From positions 41,748 through 105,747 of the forward strand of contig CAYORT010000009.1 in the NCBI GenBank assembly GCA_964406465.1: 64,000 bases of DNA. The letters are read 5' to 3'. The notes under the pieces were generated by a model, which was not told the DNA's origin, did no database searches, and saw only the letters and a list, made by a program, of their open reading frames with translations. The position numbers were made by a program, and so were the translations under genes. Below, in pieces: positions 1 to 9,262 of this stretch (the stretch's first letter is position 1; each line of letters starts with the position of its first letter). Source of the stretch: JAHEZL01 sp964406465. Lineage in GTDB: Bacteria > Bacteroidota > Bacteroidia > Flavobacteriales_C > GCA-002722245.

Positions 1-389
1 CCAACAATATCAATTTGCTATATCAAGAAGATTTGTTGGTAAAAGAAATGAAGCCTGCACCTAAAATTTTTAAGGAGACATGTAAGATAGATTGGACACA
101 GAATGCAGATACCATACACAATAAGATAAGAGGACTTTCACCTTATCCGGCAGCATGGACAAATCTTCAAAAAGACGGACAAGAAATATTGATGAAGATT
201 TATGCCAGTGAAAAAAGTGAAGAACAAATTGAAGCAGGTAAAATAGTAAGCGATCAAAAAAACACTTTACTCATTGGCTGTGGCAATGGCGCTTTAAAGA
301 TCACGCAGCTTCAACTAGCCGGTAAAAACAAGATGTTCGTTGGTGACTTCTTGAAAGGCTATAATGTTTCAGGCTGCTTCGTGAAATAA
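1..389 (+). CDS. fmt: Methionyl-tRNA formyltransferase, 3' end only
   Basis: The reading frame is open from the left edge, so the gene starts outside the window and only about the last 128 residues are present. Fmt formylates initiator Met-tRNA using 10-formyl-THF. The visible part is the C-terminal OB-like tRNA-binding domain. It carries the family motif IRGLSPYPAAWT, and near the end LQLAGK followed by GDFLKGY. The catalytic N-terminal domain is not in the window. The call rests on the very typical IRGLxPxPxAW signature. Confidence 0.9.
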   Translation, partial: NNINLLYQEDLLVKEMKPAPKIFKETCKIDWTQNADTIHNKIRGLSPYPAAWTNLQKDGQEILMKIYASEKSEEQIEAGKIVSDQKNTLLIGCGNGALKITQLQLAGKNKMFVGDFLKGYNVSGCFVK

Positions 390-526
390 GAATACTTATT
401 TGCGCATTCTCATTCACATTCCCTTAACACACCGCACGAAATAGGCGAATTCAGTACGTTTTAGACGCAAGTTATTAACAATACCCCCCATTTTTCAACA
501 TTTTCGGGCTTTTCAGCGATTGACGT

Positions 527-556
527 TTGGAGAAACACAGATATCACATATATTTG
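527..556 (+). promoter_or_regulatory. Bacteroidota-type promoter of the HU gene
   Basis: TTG at 527-529 and TATATTTG at 549-556 are separated by exactly 19 bases. This matches the Bacteroidota housekeeping promoter (-33 TTG, -7 TAnnTTTG). It lies about 48 bases upstream of the HU start codon. Confidence 0.8.
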
Positions 557-603
557 ACTCCGGATAGTCAATTTATTCATTAACCATTAAATGTTTTAAT
601 AAC

Positions 604-882
604 ATGGCAAACAAAGCAGAATTAATCGAAGCAATCGCAGCTGAAGCGAAAATCACTAAAGCTGATGCAAAAAGAGCGTTAGACGCTTTTGTAACTGCAA
701 CTACTAAAGCTCTTAAAAAAGGAGACAGAGTTGCTCTAGTTGGATTTGGTACTTTCGGCGTAGCTAAAAGAAACGCTAGAAAAGGAAGAAACCCACAAAC
801 TGGTAAAGAAATTAAAATCGCTGCTAAAAAAGTGGTTAAATTCAAAGCTGGTGCTGAGCTTTCTGGTGTAGTTAACAAATAA
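604..882 (+). CDS. HU family DNA-binding protein
   Basis: A 92-residue basic histone-like protein that bends and compacts DNA as a dimer. The N-terminal helices are followed by the beta-arm region with the signature GFGTFGVAKRNARKGRNPQTG (about residues 47-67), which is diagnostic for HU/IHF. Length is normal for HU. It is a single-gene unit, with a consensus promoter upstream and a strong intrinsic terminator 22 bases downstream. This fits an abundant nucleoid protein. Confidence 0.96.
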   Translation: MANKAELIEAIAAEAKITKADAKRALDAFVTATTKALKKGDRVALVGFGTFGVAKRNARKGRNPQTGKEIKIAAKKVVKFKAGAELSGVVNK

Positions 883-903
883 TTGTTACTGCTTCAAAAA
901 AAC

Positions 904-939
904 AAAAGCCTTCCGTCGAAAGACGGAGGGCTTTTTTTT
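904..939 (+). terminator. Intrinsic terminator of the HU gene
   Basis: A 10-bp stem (908-917 with 922-931, one G-U pair) closed by a GAAA tetraloop is followed by eight T residues. A run of A upstream could let it work in both directions. Confidence 0.92.
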
Positions 940-960
940 GTATCCAGTTCTTCCACGTGC

Positions 961-1030
961 GCATCACTAATCTACTTCTCCCTTTTCTAAAGGGAGAGTG
1001 TGAAGGCAAAGCGGGGAAAGGCAAGAGGGA
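961..1030 (+). repeat. Left arm of a gene-flanking inverted repeat
   Basis: This roughly 70-base arm is an imperfect reverse complement of 1487-1551. It contains an internal near-palindrome CTCCCTTTTCTAAAGGGAG (978-996), so it can also fold alone. Such CTCCCTTT/AAAGGGAG palindromes are a familiar type of dispersed intergenic repeat in Bacteroidota. Together the two arms enclose a single small lipoprotein gene. Confidence 0.75.
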
Positions 1031-1065
1031 TTTTGAATATTAGTTTTACCTAAAAAATATATGTC

Positions 1066-1485
1066 ATGAAGAATCATTCCACAAATTTCATATTAATTTT
1101 AGCAACATTTTTTAGTTGCTCGGATTCTGAATATAAAATTATCGTTCCTAATGGATATGTAGGAGAAGTATGTTTAATTAAATCGAACGTCACTACTAAC
1201 AAATTAACAATCCACAGTAATGGTATTGGGTATATAAACGAAGAAACTTTTGATGATCTACTTTATCAACCTTCAGTTTTCGATGCTTCGGGAAAAGATT
1301 TATCAAAAAACTGTATTGGTTATAGTCCATCTGCTTTTTGGGCGCTAGGCAATGCTGAATCTGGTAAGACAAATCTTCAAATAAATTTCAAGTCCTTTGA
1401 AATTGTTCCTGATAGCTTGATTGGAAAAAAACAATATTATGATGTAGATTTATTTAAGGTGGTTGATAACTTGATTGTAAAATAA
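1066..1485 (+). CDS. Hypothetical small lipoprotein enclosed by inverted repeats
   Basis: A 139-residue protein with a short hydrophobic N-terminus and a lipobox-like LATFFSC, so Cys18 could be the lipid anchor. I recognise no domain in the mature part, which looks beta-rich (for example IIVPNGYVGEVCLI). It starts 36 bases after the left repeat arm and its stop codon lies immediately before the right arm at 1487. Gene and repeats may therefore have moved as one unit, or the repeats may serve as boundaries. Function unknown. Confidence 0.65.
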   Translation: MKNHSTNFILILATFFSCSDSEYKIIVPNGYVGEVCLIKSNVTTNKLTIHSNGIGYINEETFDDLLYQPSVFDASGKDLSKNCIGYSPSAFWALGNAESGKTNLQINFKSFEIVPDSLIGKKQYYDVDLFKVVDNLIVK

Positions 1486-1486
1486 A

Positions 1487-1551
1487 TCCCTCTTCCCTCC
1501 CACAAGCATTTTCGCACTCTCCCTTTAGAAAAGGGAGAAGGAGATTAGTGA
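1487..1551 (-). repeat. Right arm of the gene-flanking inverted repeat
   Basis: Read on the minus strand, this matches 961-1030 with a few substitutions. It shares GATCACTAATCT-like and CTTCTCCC-like blocks and the palindrome CTCCCTTTAGAAAAGGGAG at 1519-1537. It begins two bases after the stop codon of the enclosed gene. Confidence 0.75.
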
Positions 1552-1571
1552 TCCACGACTTAAAAAAAACC

Positions 1572-2147
1572 TCACTTCAAATAAACCATCGTAGCACCAT
1601 TCCCATATTTCCTAAAACTCGCATCTTCAATACGAATTCCTTCATAGCGTTTTAAAAAACTTCTTACCTCATGTTTCAAAGTGCCGTTACCCACACCATG
1701 AATAATCACCACACGATGCATTCCTGTTGAAAATGCGGTGCGCATGATTTGTTCAGTTTGCTTCAGTTGTATTTGCACAATTTGAGCATTAGATAAACTG
1801 CGGTAGTTATTGGTGAGTTTTTCTATATGTAAATCGATTTCTATTTCTACATCGTCTCTTCGATGTGAATGCGGACGAGAAATATTTTTTTGATTTTGTT
1901 CCTTCATGAAAATCATGTCAGAAAAATCATCTTCTACAACAATTGGTTTCGGCTTGGGAATTTCCTTTGGTTTTTCTTCTTTCTTTTGCTCTTCGGTGAG
2001 CTTATGCACCAACTGCTCGGGCAAAACAGGAAATTCAAATCCGTCGCTGGTTAGCACCACTACCATTCCTCGAGAAGAAATAGATTGCACTACGCCTTCC
2101 ATCTTCTCATTAAGAAATAATACACTATCTCCTTTTTTAAACTTCAC
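1572..2147 (-). CDS. DUF2027/Smr domain protein
   Basis: A 191-residue protein. The N-terminal roughly 60 residues (KFKKGDSVLFLNEKMEGVV) form a small beta domain typical of the DUF2027 group. A charged, proline-rich linker follows. The C-terminal part (about residues 100-191) is an Smr domain with EIDLHIEKL and the HGVGNGTL motif. Smr domains occur in MutS2 and in nucleases that cut RNA or branched DNA. No MutS part is attached here. It is transcribed divergently from the Nudix gene, with 41 bases between the starts. Confidence 0.85.
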   Translation of the reverse strand: MKFKKGDSVLFLNEKMEGVVQSISSRGMVVVLTSDGFEFPVLPEQLVHKLTEEQKKEEKPKEIPKPKPIVVEDDFSDMIFMKEQNQKNISRPHSHRRDDVEIEIDLHIEKLTNNYRSLSNAQIVQIQLKQTEQIMRTAFSTGMHRVVIIHGVGNGTLKHEVRSFLKRYEGIRIEDASFRKYGNGATMVYLK

Positions 2148-2188
2148 AACTTTAAAATAAGTCCTATTTTTACCAAAAAAAGCAAAAA

Positions 2189-2746
2189 ATGTCGGAACAC
2201 AAAAACCCTTGGACCATTCTATCTCAAAAAGAAATACATTCTACACCTTGGATTAAGGTAAATCAGTTTGATGTGTTGAATCCGGCAGGCACCCCCTCAC
2301 AATACAGCACAGTGAACTTTCAAAATTTAGCGATAGGCATTTTACCTTTGGATGAAAATTATAATACATGGCTAGTTGGTCAATGGAGATTTCCTGTGGG
2401 CGCATACAGCTGGGAAATGCCCGAGGGTGGTGGAAAAAAGGATGTAGACCCCTTAGAATCTGCGCGACGTGAATTATCAGAAGAAACGGGTATACAAGCA
2501 AAAAAATGGACTAAAATTCAAGAATTTCACATGAGCAATTGTGTAAGCGATGAATTTGCTATTTTGTATGTTGCTCAAGATTTAACTTTCCATGAATCTC
2601 ATCCCGATGAAGACGAACAATTGCTTGTAAAAAAAGTTCCTTTCAATGAAGTTTTCGAAATGGTGTTAAATGGAGAAATTACCGATAGCATGACCATCGT
2701 TGCCGTTTACAAAGTAAAATTTCTTATCGAAAAAGGCTTAATTTAA
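2189..2746 (+). CDS. NUDIX hydrolase, ADP-ribose pyrophosphatase-like
   Basis: A 185-residue Nudix protein, probably cleaving a nucleoside diphosphate linked to a sugar such as ADP-ribose. The Nudix helix runs from Gly80 to Ile102 and includes RREL and SEETGI, giving the metal-binding REUxEExGU half. At the Gx5E position, where Glu is usual, there is Val86. The flanking EMPEGG and DPLESARREL resemble ADP-ribose pyrophosphatases. The catalytic EExG glutamates are present, so activity is likely. The substrate is inferred from family resemblance only. Confidence 0.88.
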   Translation: MSEHKNPWTILSQKEIHSTPWIKVNQFDVLNPAGTPSQYSTVNFQNLAIGILPLDENYNTWLVGQWRFPVGAYSWEMPEGGGKKDVDPLESARRELSEETGIQAKKWTKIQEFHMSNCVSDEFAILYVAQDLTFHESHPDEDEQLLVKKVPFNEVFEMVLNGEITDSMTIVAVYKVKFLIEKGLI

Positions 2747-2918
2747 TAGCCTGAATTTGAAAGTAAAAACACTCCGAAAGTCGCAATTTCACTAAAACTA
2801 AAGCTCAAAAAACATCCTTTACTAAGGTAAAAACCTTAGATAAAATACGTTTGCTTCTTAAATCTTAACCTCCTATATTTAAGACGAGAGAACCCACTAC
2901 AACAATTAATTACATCTG

Positions 2919-5900
2919 ATGGAAAAACAATTACTCATTGCTTGCGCATTGATTTGCGGGGCATTTTACAATTCCTACGGACAACAATTCTGGGAAATGA
3001 TTGAACAGGGCACCTACTCTGTTCAGGAAATTCAAAAAGCAGCTGAAGCTTATTTTGATATTCACGGCCGTGAAAAAGGTTCGGGATACAAGCAATTCAA
3101 AATGTGGGAGCACCACGCTTTGATGGAAGCCAATGAAAAAGGCTTGTTATTACCAGGCAATGAAGAAGAGCAAATCATGAAGAAGTTTAGAGCTTCTTTG
3201 CCTAAAACACAGGTTTTAGCTACAACAGCCAATTGGTCTGAAATGGGACCAAACAAACGAAACCCCACTAGCAGTTGGAATCCGGGAGTTGGTCGAGTTG
3301 AATGCTTATCGGTAGACCCCAATAATTACAATCATATTCTTGTAGGTTCGCCAACGGGCGGAGCATGGAAGACAACAGACGGAGGTACTACATGGACTCC
3401 ACTTTCTGACTTTTCCGATAATATGAACATGCTATCTGTTGCTATCGACCCAAACAATTCTTCTACTTACTTCTTAGGAACGACTTCTGGCATATATAAA
3501 TCAACCAACGCGGGAGGTAGTTTTACAAAAGTATACAACACCTCATCGATCAAAAAAATAATGATAAAGCCAGATGATTCACAAATCATTATAGCCGCAA
3601 CATCTGGTGGACTGATAAGATCGACTAATGGCGGTACTACTTGGTCTACAGTAAGTAATGGCGGACATTACGACATCGAGTTCAAGCCCGGCGTACCTAA
3701 TACCGTATATGCTTGCGCATCTGGAGTTGTGAAATATTCTTCCGACGGAGGTGCAACTTGGACCAACTCAACTGGATTTAGTGGATCAGAATGTCGATTA
3801 GCGGTAACCGCTGCCGATGCAGCATATGTTTATGTTATCAATAGCTCTGCTGCAGTTTACCGCTCAACAAATAGCGGAACATCATTTTCAGCAATGGGTA
3901 ACACAACCGATATCTTTGGCGGTTTATCATGGTATGGCATGGGATTTTCGGTTTCAAATGCAAATAAAAACATATTGTTTGGAGGATGCTTTGAATTTTA
4001 CAAATCTACCGATGGCGGAGCAACATTCAATAAACAAATTTCATGGCTGTGGTCTGGCAACCCATCTACTTACATTCACGCCGATATGCATGCTTGTGAA
4101 ACATATGGATCATTTTTATTTACTGGTACCGATGGTGGTATTCATAAAGGAAGCAACGAAGGAACCTCATTTGTGGATTTATCTACCGGCTTAGGAATTC
4201 GTCAGTTATATTGTATCGGACTTTCAAAAACAGAATCGGGTAAAGTTTTAGGTGGCGCCCAAGATGAAGGTACTGTTGTATATAGAACAATAGACAACAA
4301 ATGGTACGAATGGCTTGGTGCAGATGGAATGGAGGCATTTGTTGACTGGAACAACTCAAATGTTCTTGTGGGAACATCTCAAAATGGAAGCATCTACATT
4401 TCTACCAACAATGGAAGCAGTTATTCTGGAAAAGGAAAACCCGGAGGATTAGATGGCAACTGGGTTACCCCCGTGGAACAAGATCCTGTTGATGCTACAA
4501 CATTCTATGTAGGAAATGCAAATCTCTACAAAGCTACCTTACCGGGCGGAACCTTTACCTTAGTTGCTGCTAGTCCAGGAGGAAATTTCTCACAAATAAA
4601 AGTAGCACCTACAAACAACAATATTATTTATTCATCAACTGGAGCTGCTTTGTACAAATCCACAGACAAAGGATTGAATTGGACGAATATTTACAATGGA
4701 ATAAGTGGAAACATCAACAATATAGCGATTGACCCTGACGATGAGAATCGCGTTGCTATTGCCACCACAGGTTCTGCAAAAGTTTATGTTACTACTAATG
4801 GTGGCACAACATGGACTAGCAAACTACTAAACCTTCCAGCCATATCTGCAAATTGCGTGGTTTATAAAGCTGGTAGTGAAAACGGATTATATGTAGGAAT
4901 GTCATCTGGCGTTTACTACATAGATGATAATTTAGCGAACTGGCAAACTTTTTCCGACAACCTTCCTTATATTTCAGTAAAGGAAATTGAAATAGACGAA
5001 ACAGGTGGCTATGTTTATGTAGGGACTTATGGAAGAGGTATTTGGAAATCTCCAATTTACACAACCGGTCCGGCAGCACAAAAAGACGTTCAAGCGGTTT
5101 CAATCAACAATGTAACGATAAACGGCTGTGGGCTTTCAGTATCACCTACAGTTACCATTAAGAATAAAGGTGCAGAAACATTGAATAGCTTAACCGTTCA
5201 AATATATTTGAACAATGTGCTTGATTCAACCATAAATTTAACAGGCTTAAGCATTGCAAAAAATGCCAGCACAAATGTGGCCTTGGGTAACCTAACAGGT
5301 ATCGATGGCGCCAACTCCTTTAAAGTTGTGTTGAGTAATGTAAACGGTGGTGTCGATGAAAATTTGTTAGACAATGAAGTGATAAGTAATCCCAACTTTC
5401 AAGATGGTGTAGCCCATAGATTTTACATCGATGATAATTCTAAAAACAATGCTTTGGTTTGGACCATCAAGCAAAACAACAACACCATTAAATCATCTGC
5501 CAACATCACTCCCACAAGTAATGCGGGTGTAACTTCATATGATTTCTGTTTGGCCGCAGGATGCTACGACATCAATATAAGTAATGCATTTAATTCGGGA
5601 TCTTGCACAACTCCTGCCTGGAATAGCTCAACAGTTTATGTTGGTGATGCTACGCTCGGAAATGGAAATGGCGAAGTTGTTTCGTACAATGGCAATAAGT
5701 ACAGAGCACAATGGTGGACACAAGGTAATGCACCAGGATCAAATAGTGTATGGTTAAATTTAGGCACATGTGTTTCAAGTAATCCGGCTGATAAATTAGG
5801 ATTCAAAAATGTAAGTGGGAACAGCACTTATTTTGAAACCACAGTTGCGAACTACACTTCGCCTGTAAACCATCAATTCTGCAATGGAGTATCGTTAGGC

Positions 5901-6677
5901 GTTGATTTTTCTGCCAACAACACCAATGTGAAAAATTGCGAAAATGTTACTTTCACCGCCAATATAACCAACGGAACAGGAACAACCTATCTTTGGAATT
6001 TTGGTGCTGGAGCAACTCCTGCTACTGCCAATACAGCTGGTCCGCATGTTGTAAGCTATTCTTCAGTTGGAGCAAAAGATGTTACGCTTACGGTAAATAG
6101 TATTCAGCAAAGCAAAACATCGTACATTACTGTTGTGCAAGATCTAAATATTGCCGCAACCGCAGATGTTCAATTAACAGGAGGCTCATTGCCCGCTTGT
6201 CCGAATGACCCTTTAGAATTCACCGCTAATGTGACCAATGCAGGAAGTAATCCAACATACAAATGGTACAATGGATTAAATGTAGTGCAAACTGGCTCAT
6301 CTAATATTTATAATACCTCAACATACAATGATGGAGATGAGATTAGATGTGAATTAACCTCAAATCAAAACTGCGTAGTGAGTAATGTTATAACTTCAAA
6401 TCCGTTAACTATCAATGTTGATGTATGCACAGGAGTGAATGAAGTATTGAAAAAGCAAATCAATATCTTCCCTAATCCAGCAAACTCTTTATTAAACATC
6501 AACTACGAAGGAAGCGACGCTATTCAGTATAGAATTTACAATAGTATTGGTCAGACTTTAACCATGGGTACTATGTATGGAGCTAAGAAAATTGATTTTA
6601 GCACCTACGCCAATGGAATTTACTATGTAGAAATTGTTGTTGGAGAGAATAAGCTGGTGCAACAAATTGTGAAATAA
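2919..6677 (+). CDS. Giant T9SS-secreted protein with BNR/sortilin-type propeller, CBM5/12, PKD and Ig-like domains
   Basis: A 1252-residue exported protein with an N-terminal signal peptide (ending near YGQ). Residues about 110-720 contain many repeats of the form STDGGTTWT, the Asp-box blades of a VPS10/BNR-like beta-propeller. A CARDB-like beta domain follows (about 725-830). Near 900-950 comes a tryptophan-rich block like a CBM5/12 chitin-binding module, then a PKD domain (about 995-1070) with YLWNFGAG and an Ig-like module (about 1077-1164). The last roughly 70 residues are a type A sorting domain (NIFPNPA ... GIYYVEIV). It is probably a cell-surface adhesin or polymer-binding protein. 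No catalytic motif was identified. Confidence 0.88.
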   Translation: MEKQLLIACALICGAFYNSYGQQFWEMIEQGTYSVQEIQKAAEAYFDIHGREKGSGYKQFKMWEHHALMEANEKGLLLPGNEEEQIMKKFRASLPKTQVLATTANWSEMGPNKRNPTSSWNPGVGRVECLSVDPNNYNHILVGSPTGGAWKTTDGGTTWTPLSDFSDNMNMLSVAIDPNNSSTYFLGTTSGIYKSTNAGGSFTKVYNTSSIKKIMIKPDDSQIIIAATSGGLIRSTNGGTTWSTVSNGGHYDIEFKPGVPNTVYACASGVVKYSSDGGATWTNSTGFSGSECRLAVTAADAAYVYVINSSAAVYRSTNSGTSFSAMGNTTDIFGGLSWYGMGFSVSNANKNILFGGCFEFYKSTDGGATFNKQISWLWSGNPSTYIHADMHACETYGSFLFTGTDGGIHKGSNEGTSFVDLSTGLGIRQLYCIGLSKTESGKVLGGAQDEGTVVYRTIDNKWYEWLGADGMEAFVDWNNSNVLVGTSQNGSIYISTNNGSSYSGKGKPGGLDGNWVTPVEQDPVDATTFYVGNANLYKATLPGGTFTLVAASPGGNFSQIKVAPTNNNIIYSSTGAALYKSTDKGLNWTNIYNGISGNINNIAIDPDDENRVAIATTGSAKVYVTTNGGTTWTSKLLNLPAISANCVVYKAGSENGLYVGMSSGVYYIDDNLANWQTFSDNLPYISVKEIEIDETGGYVYVGTYGRGIWKSPIYTTGPAAQKDVQAVSINNVTINGCGLSVSPTVTIKNKGAETLNSLTVQIYLNNVLDSTINLTGLSIAKNASTNVALGNLTGIDGANSFKVVLSNVNGGVDENLLDNEVISNPNFQDGVAHRFYIDDNSKNNALVWTIKQNNNTIKSSANITPTSNAGVTSYDFCLAAGCYDINISNAFNSGSCTTPAWNSSTVYVGDATLGNGNGEVVSYNGNKYRAQWWTQGNAPGSNSVWLNLGTCVSSNPADKLGFKNVSGNSTYFETTVANYTSPVNHQFCNGVSLGVDFSANNTNVKNCENVTFTANITNGTGTTYLWNFGAGATPATANTAGPHVVSYSSVGAKDVTLTVNSIQQSKTSYITVVQDLNIAATADVQLTGGSLPACPNDPLEFTANVTNAGSNPTYKWYNGLNVVQTGSSNIYNTSTYNDGDEIRCELTSNQNCVVSNVITSNPLTINVDVCTGVNEVLKKQINIFPNPANSLLNINYEGSDAIQYRIYNSIGQTLTMGTMYGAKKIDFSTYANGIYYVEIVVGENKLVQQIVK

Positions 6678-6692
6678 GACAAACAAGAAAAT

Positions 6693-6727
6693 AAAAAGAG
6701 CCCCGAAAAAATCGGGGCTCTTTTTTT
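6693..6727. terminator. Bidirectional terminator between the T9SS gene and priA
   Basis: A 9-bp GC-rich stem GAGCCCCGA/TCGGGGCTC (6698-6706 with 6712-6720) is extended by A-T pairs on both sides. This gives a U-tract on either strand. It sits between two convergent genes. Confidence 0.9.
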
Positions 6728-9182
6728 AATTCGGATCTATATCTACAATTAATCGACACTTTTTAAATGGATCTGTGGTGTTAAACACATCCATTTTGTG
6801 TTGAATGATTTCCTTCACTTTAGCGATAGGCAGGGTACGCGGTACTTTAACTAAAATCTCTTTGATATATTCTCCTCTTATTCGCGAGATTGCTGGGAAT
6901 TCGGGACCGAAAACATCCATTTCCACCAACGCAGAACGAAGATGATCTGCCAAGAAATTTGCTGCAGCATTGAGCAATTCGGCGCTAGGATGTTTTACTG
7001 TTAGATTGATAAATCGAACAAAAGGTGGATAATGTAAATTACGTCTTTGAAGAATTTCTGAATGGTACAATGCTTCGTAATTACTGTCGATCACATATTG
7101 AATCACATTGTGATTAGGATTATAAGTTTGAATCACCACCTTTCCTCTTTTGTTTTTTCTACCGGCTCTACCACTTACTTGCGACATCAGCTGATAGGCT
7201 CTTTCGTGCGCACGAAAATCGGGAAAATTCAACATTTGATCTGCGTTTAAAACGCCCACCAATGCCACATTATCGAAATCGAGACCTTTAGAAATCATTT
7301 GAGTACCAACTAAAATATCGATGTTTCTATCTTCAAAATCGGCAATAATTTGTTGGTATGAATTTTTGGTGCGTGTAGTATCCCAATCCATTCTTCCAAT
7401 CTTAGCTTTTGGAAAAAATTGCTTGATATCTTCTTCTATTTTTTGCGTTCCAAAGCCCACCAATTCTAATTCTAAACTTCCGCACGCTGTGCAATCAAGT
7501 CCTTTCTTCTCTGAATATCCGCAGTAATGGCATTTCAATAAGTTGGTGAACTTGTGATAAGTTAAACTCACGTCGCATTTGGTACATTTGGGAATATGTC
7601 CGCATGTGCTACACTCCTGCACAGGAGCAAATCCCCTTCTATTTTGAAAGAGAATAACCTGCTCTTTGTTCTCCAAGGCAGTTTCCATATTTTGAAGCAA
7701 GAGAGAAGAAAAAATTGAAGTCATCAATTTCTTCTTTTTCTCTGTTTGAACATCGGCACATAAAATTTCGGGTAACATCACTCCGCCGTGACGTTTTTCT
7801 AATTTCACTAATCCATACTTACCCTGCACAGCATTATGATACGACTCAATAGAAGGAGTTGCCGACCCCATTAAAACCTTAGCTTTAAACTTAGAAGCCA
7901 ACACCACTGCCATATCGCGTGCATGGTATCTTGGCGCAGGTTCTTGCTGTTTAAAACTAGCTTCATGCTCTTCATCAATAATAACCAAGGACAAATCTTG
8001 AAATGGCATAAATAAAGAAGAACGAGCACCTAATACCACTTTATATTCGCCAGTTAAAACTTTATTCCACACCTCTACCCTTTCGTTGTTGCTATATCTT
8101 GAATGATAAATACCTACAGCTCCACCAAAAACTTTGCGCAGTCGTGTAATGATTTGAGTGGTTAAAGCGATTTCGGGTAATAAGTACAAAACTTGCTTAC
8201 CAAGTTCTATTTGTTGCTGAATAAGTTGAATATATATTTCTGTTTTACCAGAACCAGTAATGCCATGCAAAAGCACTACATCGTGTTTTTCAAAATTCTC
8301 TTGTATTTCCTTTTCTGCCTGCACTTGAATTTCATTGAGCGACTTTGCATCCATCAATTGCTCGTCGTGTGCAGCCAACCTTCCACTTTCCCTTTGTTCT
8401 TCTACAAAAACGCCGCGTTTCATTAAAGCTTGTAACGCTGTTGCCGACACGTTTTCTAAACTTGTAAACTTCTTTTTTGAGATAGAAAAGGAATCTACGT
8501 TTTTTCCTGCAAGTGCAATAAAGCGCATTAATGCATCTTCTTGCTTTGCAGCTCTCGACAAAGAACTAAACAAGGCTTGTAGGGCCTCATCGCTGTGGTA
8601 ATCTTTGCTTAGCGAAAGATACATTTCTAATTTGGGAGTATATGTTTCGCGAAGTTCTTCCTGAAAAAGGATAATCCCTCTTTCGTACAAAGATTTTAGC
8701 AGTGGATGAATGGTTTTTATTCCAACCACCTGAGAAACTTCAGAATAACTCAATACATCTCTATGATTCAAAGCCTCTACAATCAAATACTCTCTGTCGC
8801 TGAGCTGTTCTCCTTCAATACTTTTTTCGGGATTTCTTAAAATTTGAGTTTCGCTAGAAATCAAAAAAGCCGAAGGCAAAGCAGCTTGCATCACTTCACC
8901 AACTGAGCACATATAGTAATGTGCTATCCATTCCCAAAACTCCATTTGAATGCTGTTCACTATAGGCATTTCATCCATCAAGGCAGAAATCTCCTTTGCT
9001 TCGTATTTACTAGGTTCAGTGGAATGCACAGCACGCACCAATCCGGTATAAAATTTCGACTTCCCAAAAGGAACAACAACCCTTTGTCCGGGCGACAAAG
9101 CCGACTGCATTCCTTCAGCTACCTTATAAGTAAAGCAGCCCTTTATTGGAATTGGTAGAATTATGTCGGCAAATAAACTCAA
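6726..9182 (-). CDS. priA: Primosomal protein N' (replication restart helicase PriA)
   Basis: An 818-residue 3'-5' helicase that recognises stalled forks and reloads the replisome. The N-terminal 3'BD is seen as DIILPIPIKGCFTYKV and VVVPFGKSKFYTGLV. Walker A GITGSGKT is at about 307-314 and the DEEH box at about 403-406. The zinc-binding insertion with repeated CxxC pairs (CSTCGH, CTKCD, CHYCG, CTACGS) lies at about 495-550. The helicase C motifs VGTQMISKGLDF and QVSGRAGR follow. The length is somewhat above the roughly 730 residues of E. coli PriA. Confidence 0.96.
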   Translation of the reverse strand: MSLFADIILPIPIKGCFTYKVAEGMQSALSPGQRVVVPFGKSKFYTGLVRAVHSTEPSKYEAKEISALMDEMPIVNSIQMEFWEWIAHYYMCSVGEVMQAALPSAFLISSETQILRNPEKSIEGEQLSDREYLIVEALNHRDVLSYSEVSQVVGIKTIHPLLKSLYERGIILFQEELRETYTPKLEMYLSLSKDYHSDEALQALFSSLSRAAKQEDALMRFIALAGKNVDSFSISKKKFTSLENVSATALQALMKRGVFVEEQRESGRLAAHDEQLMDAKSLNEIQVQAEKEIQENFEKHDVVLLHGITGSGKTEIYIQLIQQQIELGKQVLYLLPEIALTTQIITRLRKVFGGAVGIYHSRYSNNERVEVWNKVLTGEYKVVLGARSSLFMPFQDLSLVIIDEEHEASFKQQEPAPRYHARDMAVVLASKFKAKVLMGSATPSIESYHNAVQGKYGLVKLEKRHGGVMLPEILCADVQTEKKKKLMTSIFSSLLLQNMETALENKEQVILFQNRRGFAPVQECSTCGHIPKCTKCDVSLTYHKFTNLLKCHYCGYSEKKGLDCTACGSLELELVGFGTQKIEEDIKQFFPKAKIGRMDWDTTRTKNSYQQIIADFEDRNIDILVGTQMISKGLDFDNVALVGVLNADQMLNFPDFRAHERAYQLMSQVSGRAGRKNKRGKVVIQTYNPNHNVIQYVIDSNYEALYHSEILQRRNLHYPPFVRFINLTVKHPSAELLNAAANFLADHLRSALVEMDVFGPEFPAISRIRGEYIKEILVKVPRTLPIAKVKEIIQHKMDVFNTTDPFKKCRLIVDIDPN

Positions 9183-9198
9183 TTGGGTATAAAATTAG

Positions 9199-9241
9199 AA
9201 AGTCTAAAGTTTCATGAAAAATACGTGAAACTTTAGACTTT
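9199..9241 (-). terminator. Stem-loop after pfkA
   Basis: A perfect 16-bp inverted repeat (9199-9214 with 9226-9241, arm AAAGTCTAAAGTTTCA) lies between the pfkA stop and the priA start. Only a weak T-rich stretch follows, so it may be an inefficient terminator or an intergenic palindromic repeat. Confidence 0.6.
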
Positions 9242-9262
9242 AAACAAGTAATATTAAACTTT

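Noticed and set aside
573..878. Long open frame on the minus strand opposite the HU gene
   Set aside because: It is the mirror of the alanine- and lysine-rich HU coding sequence, has no promoter, and its predicted product is low in complexity.
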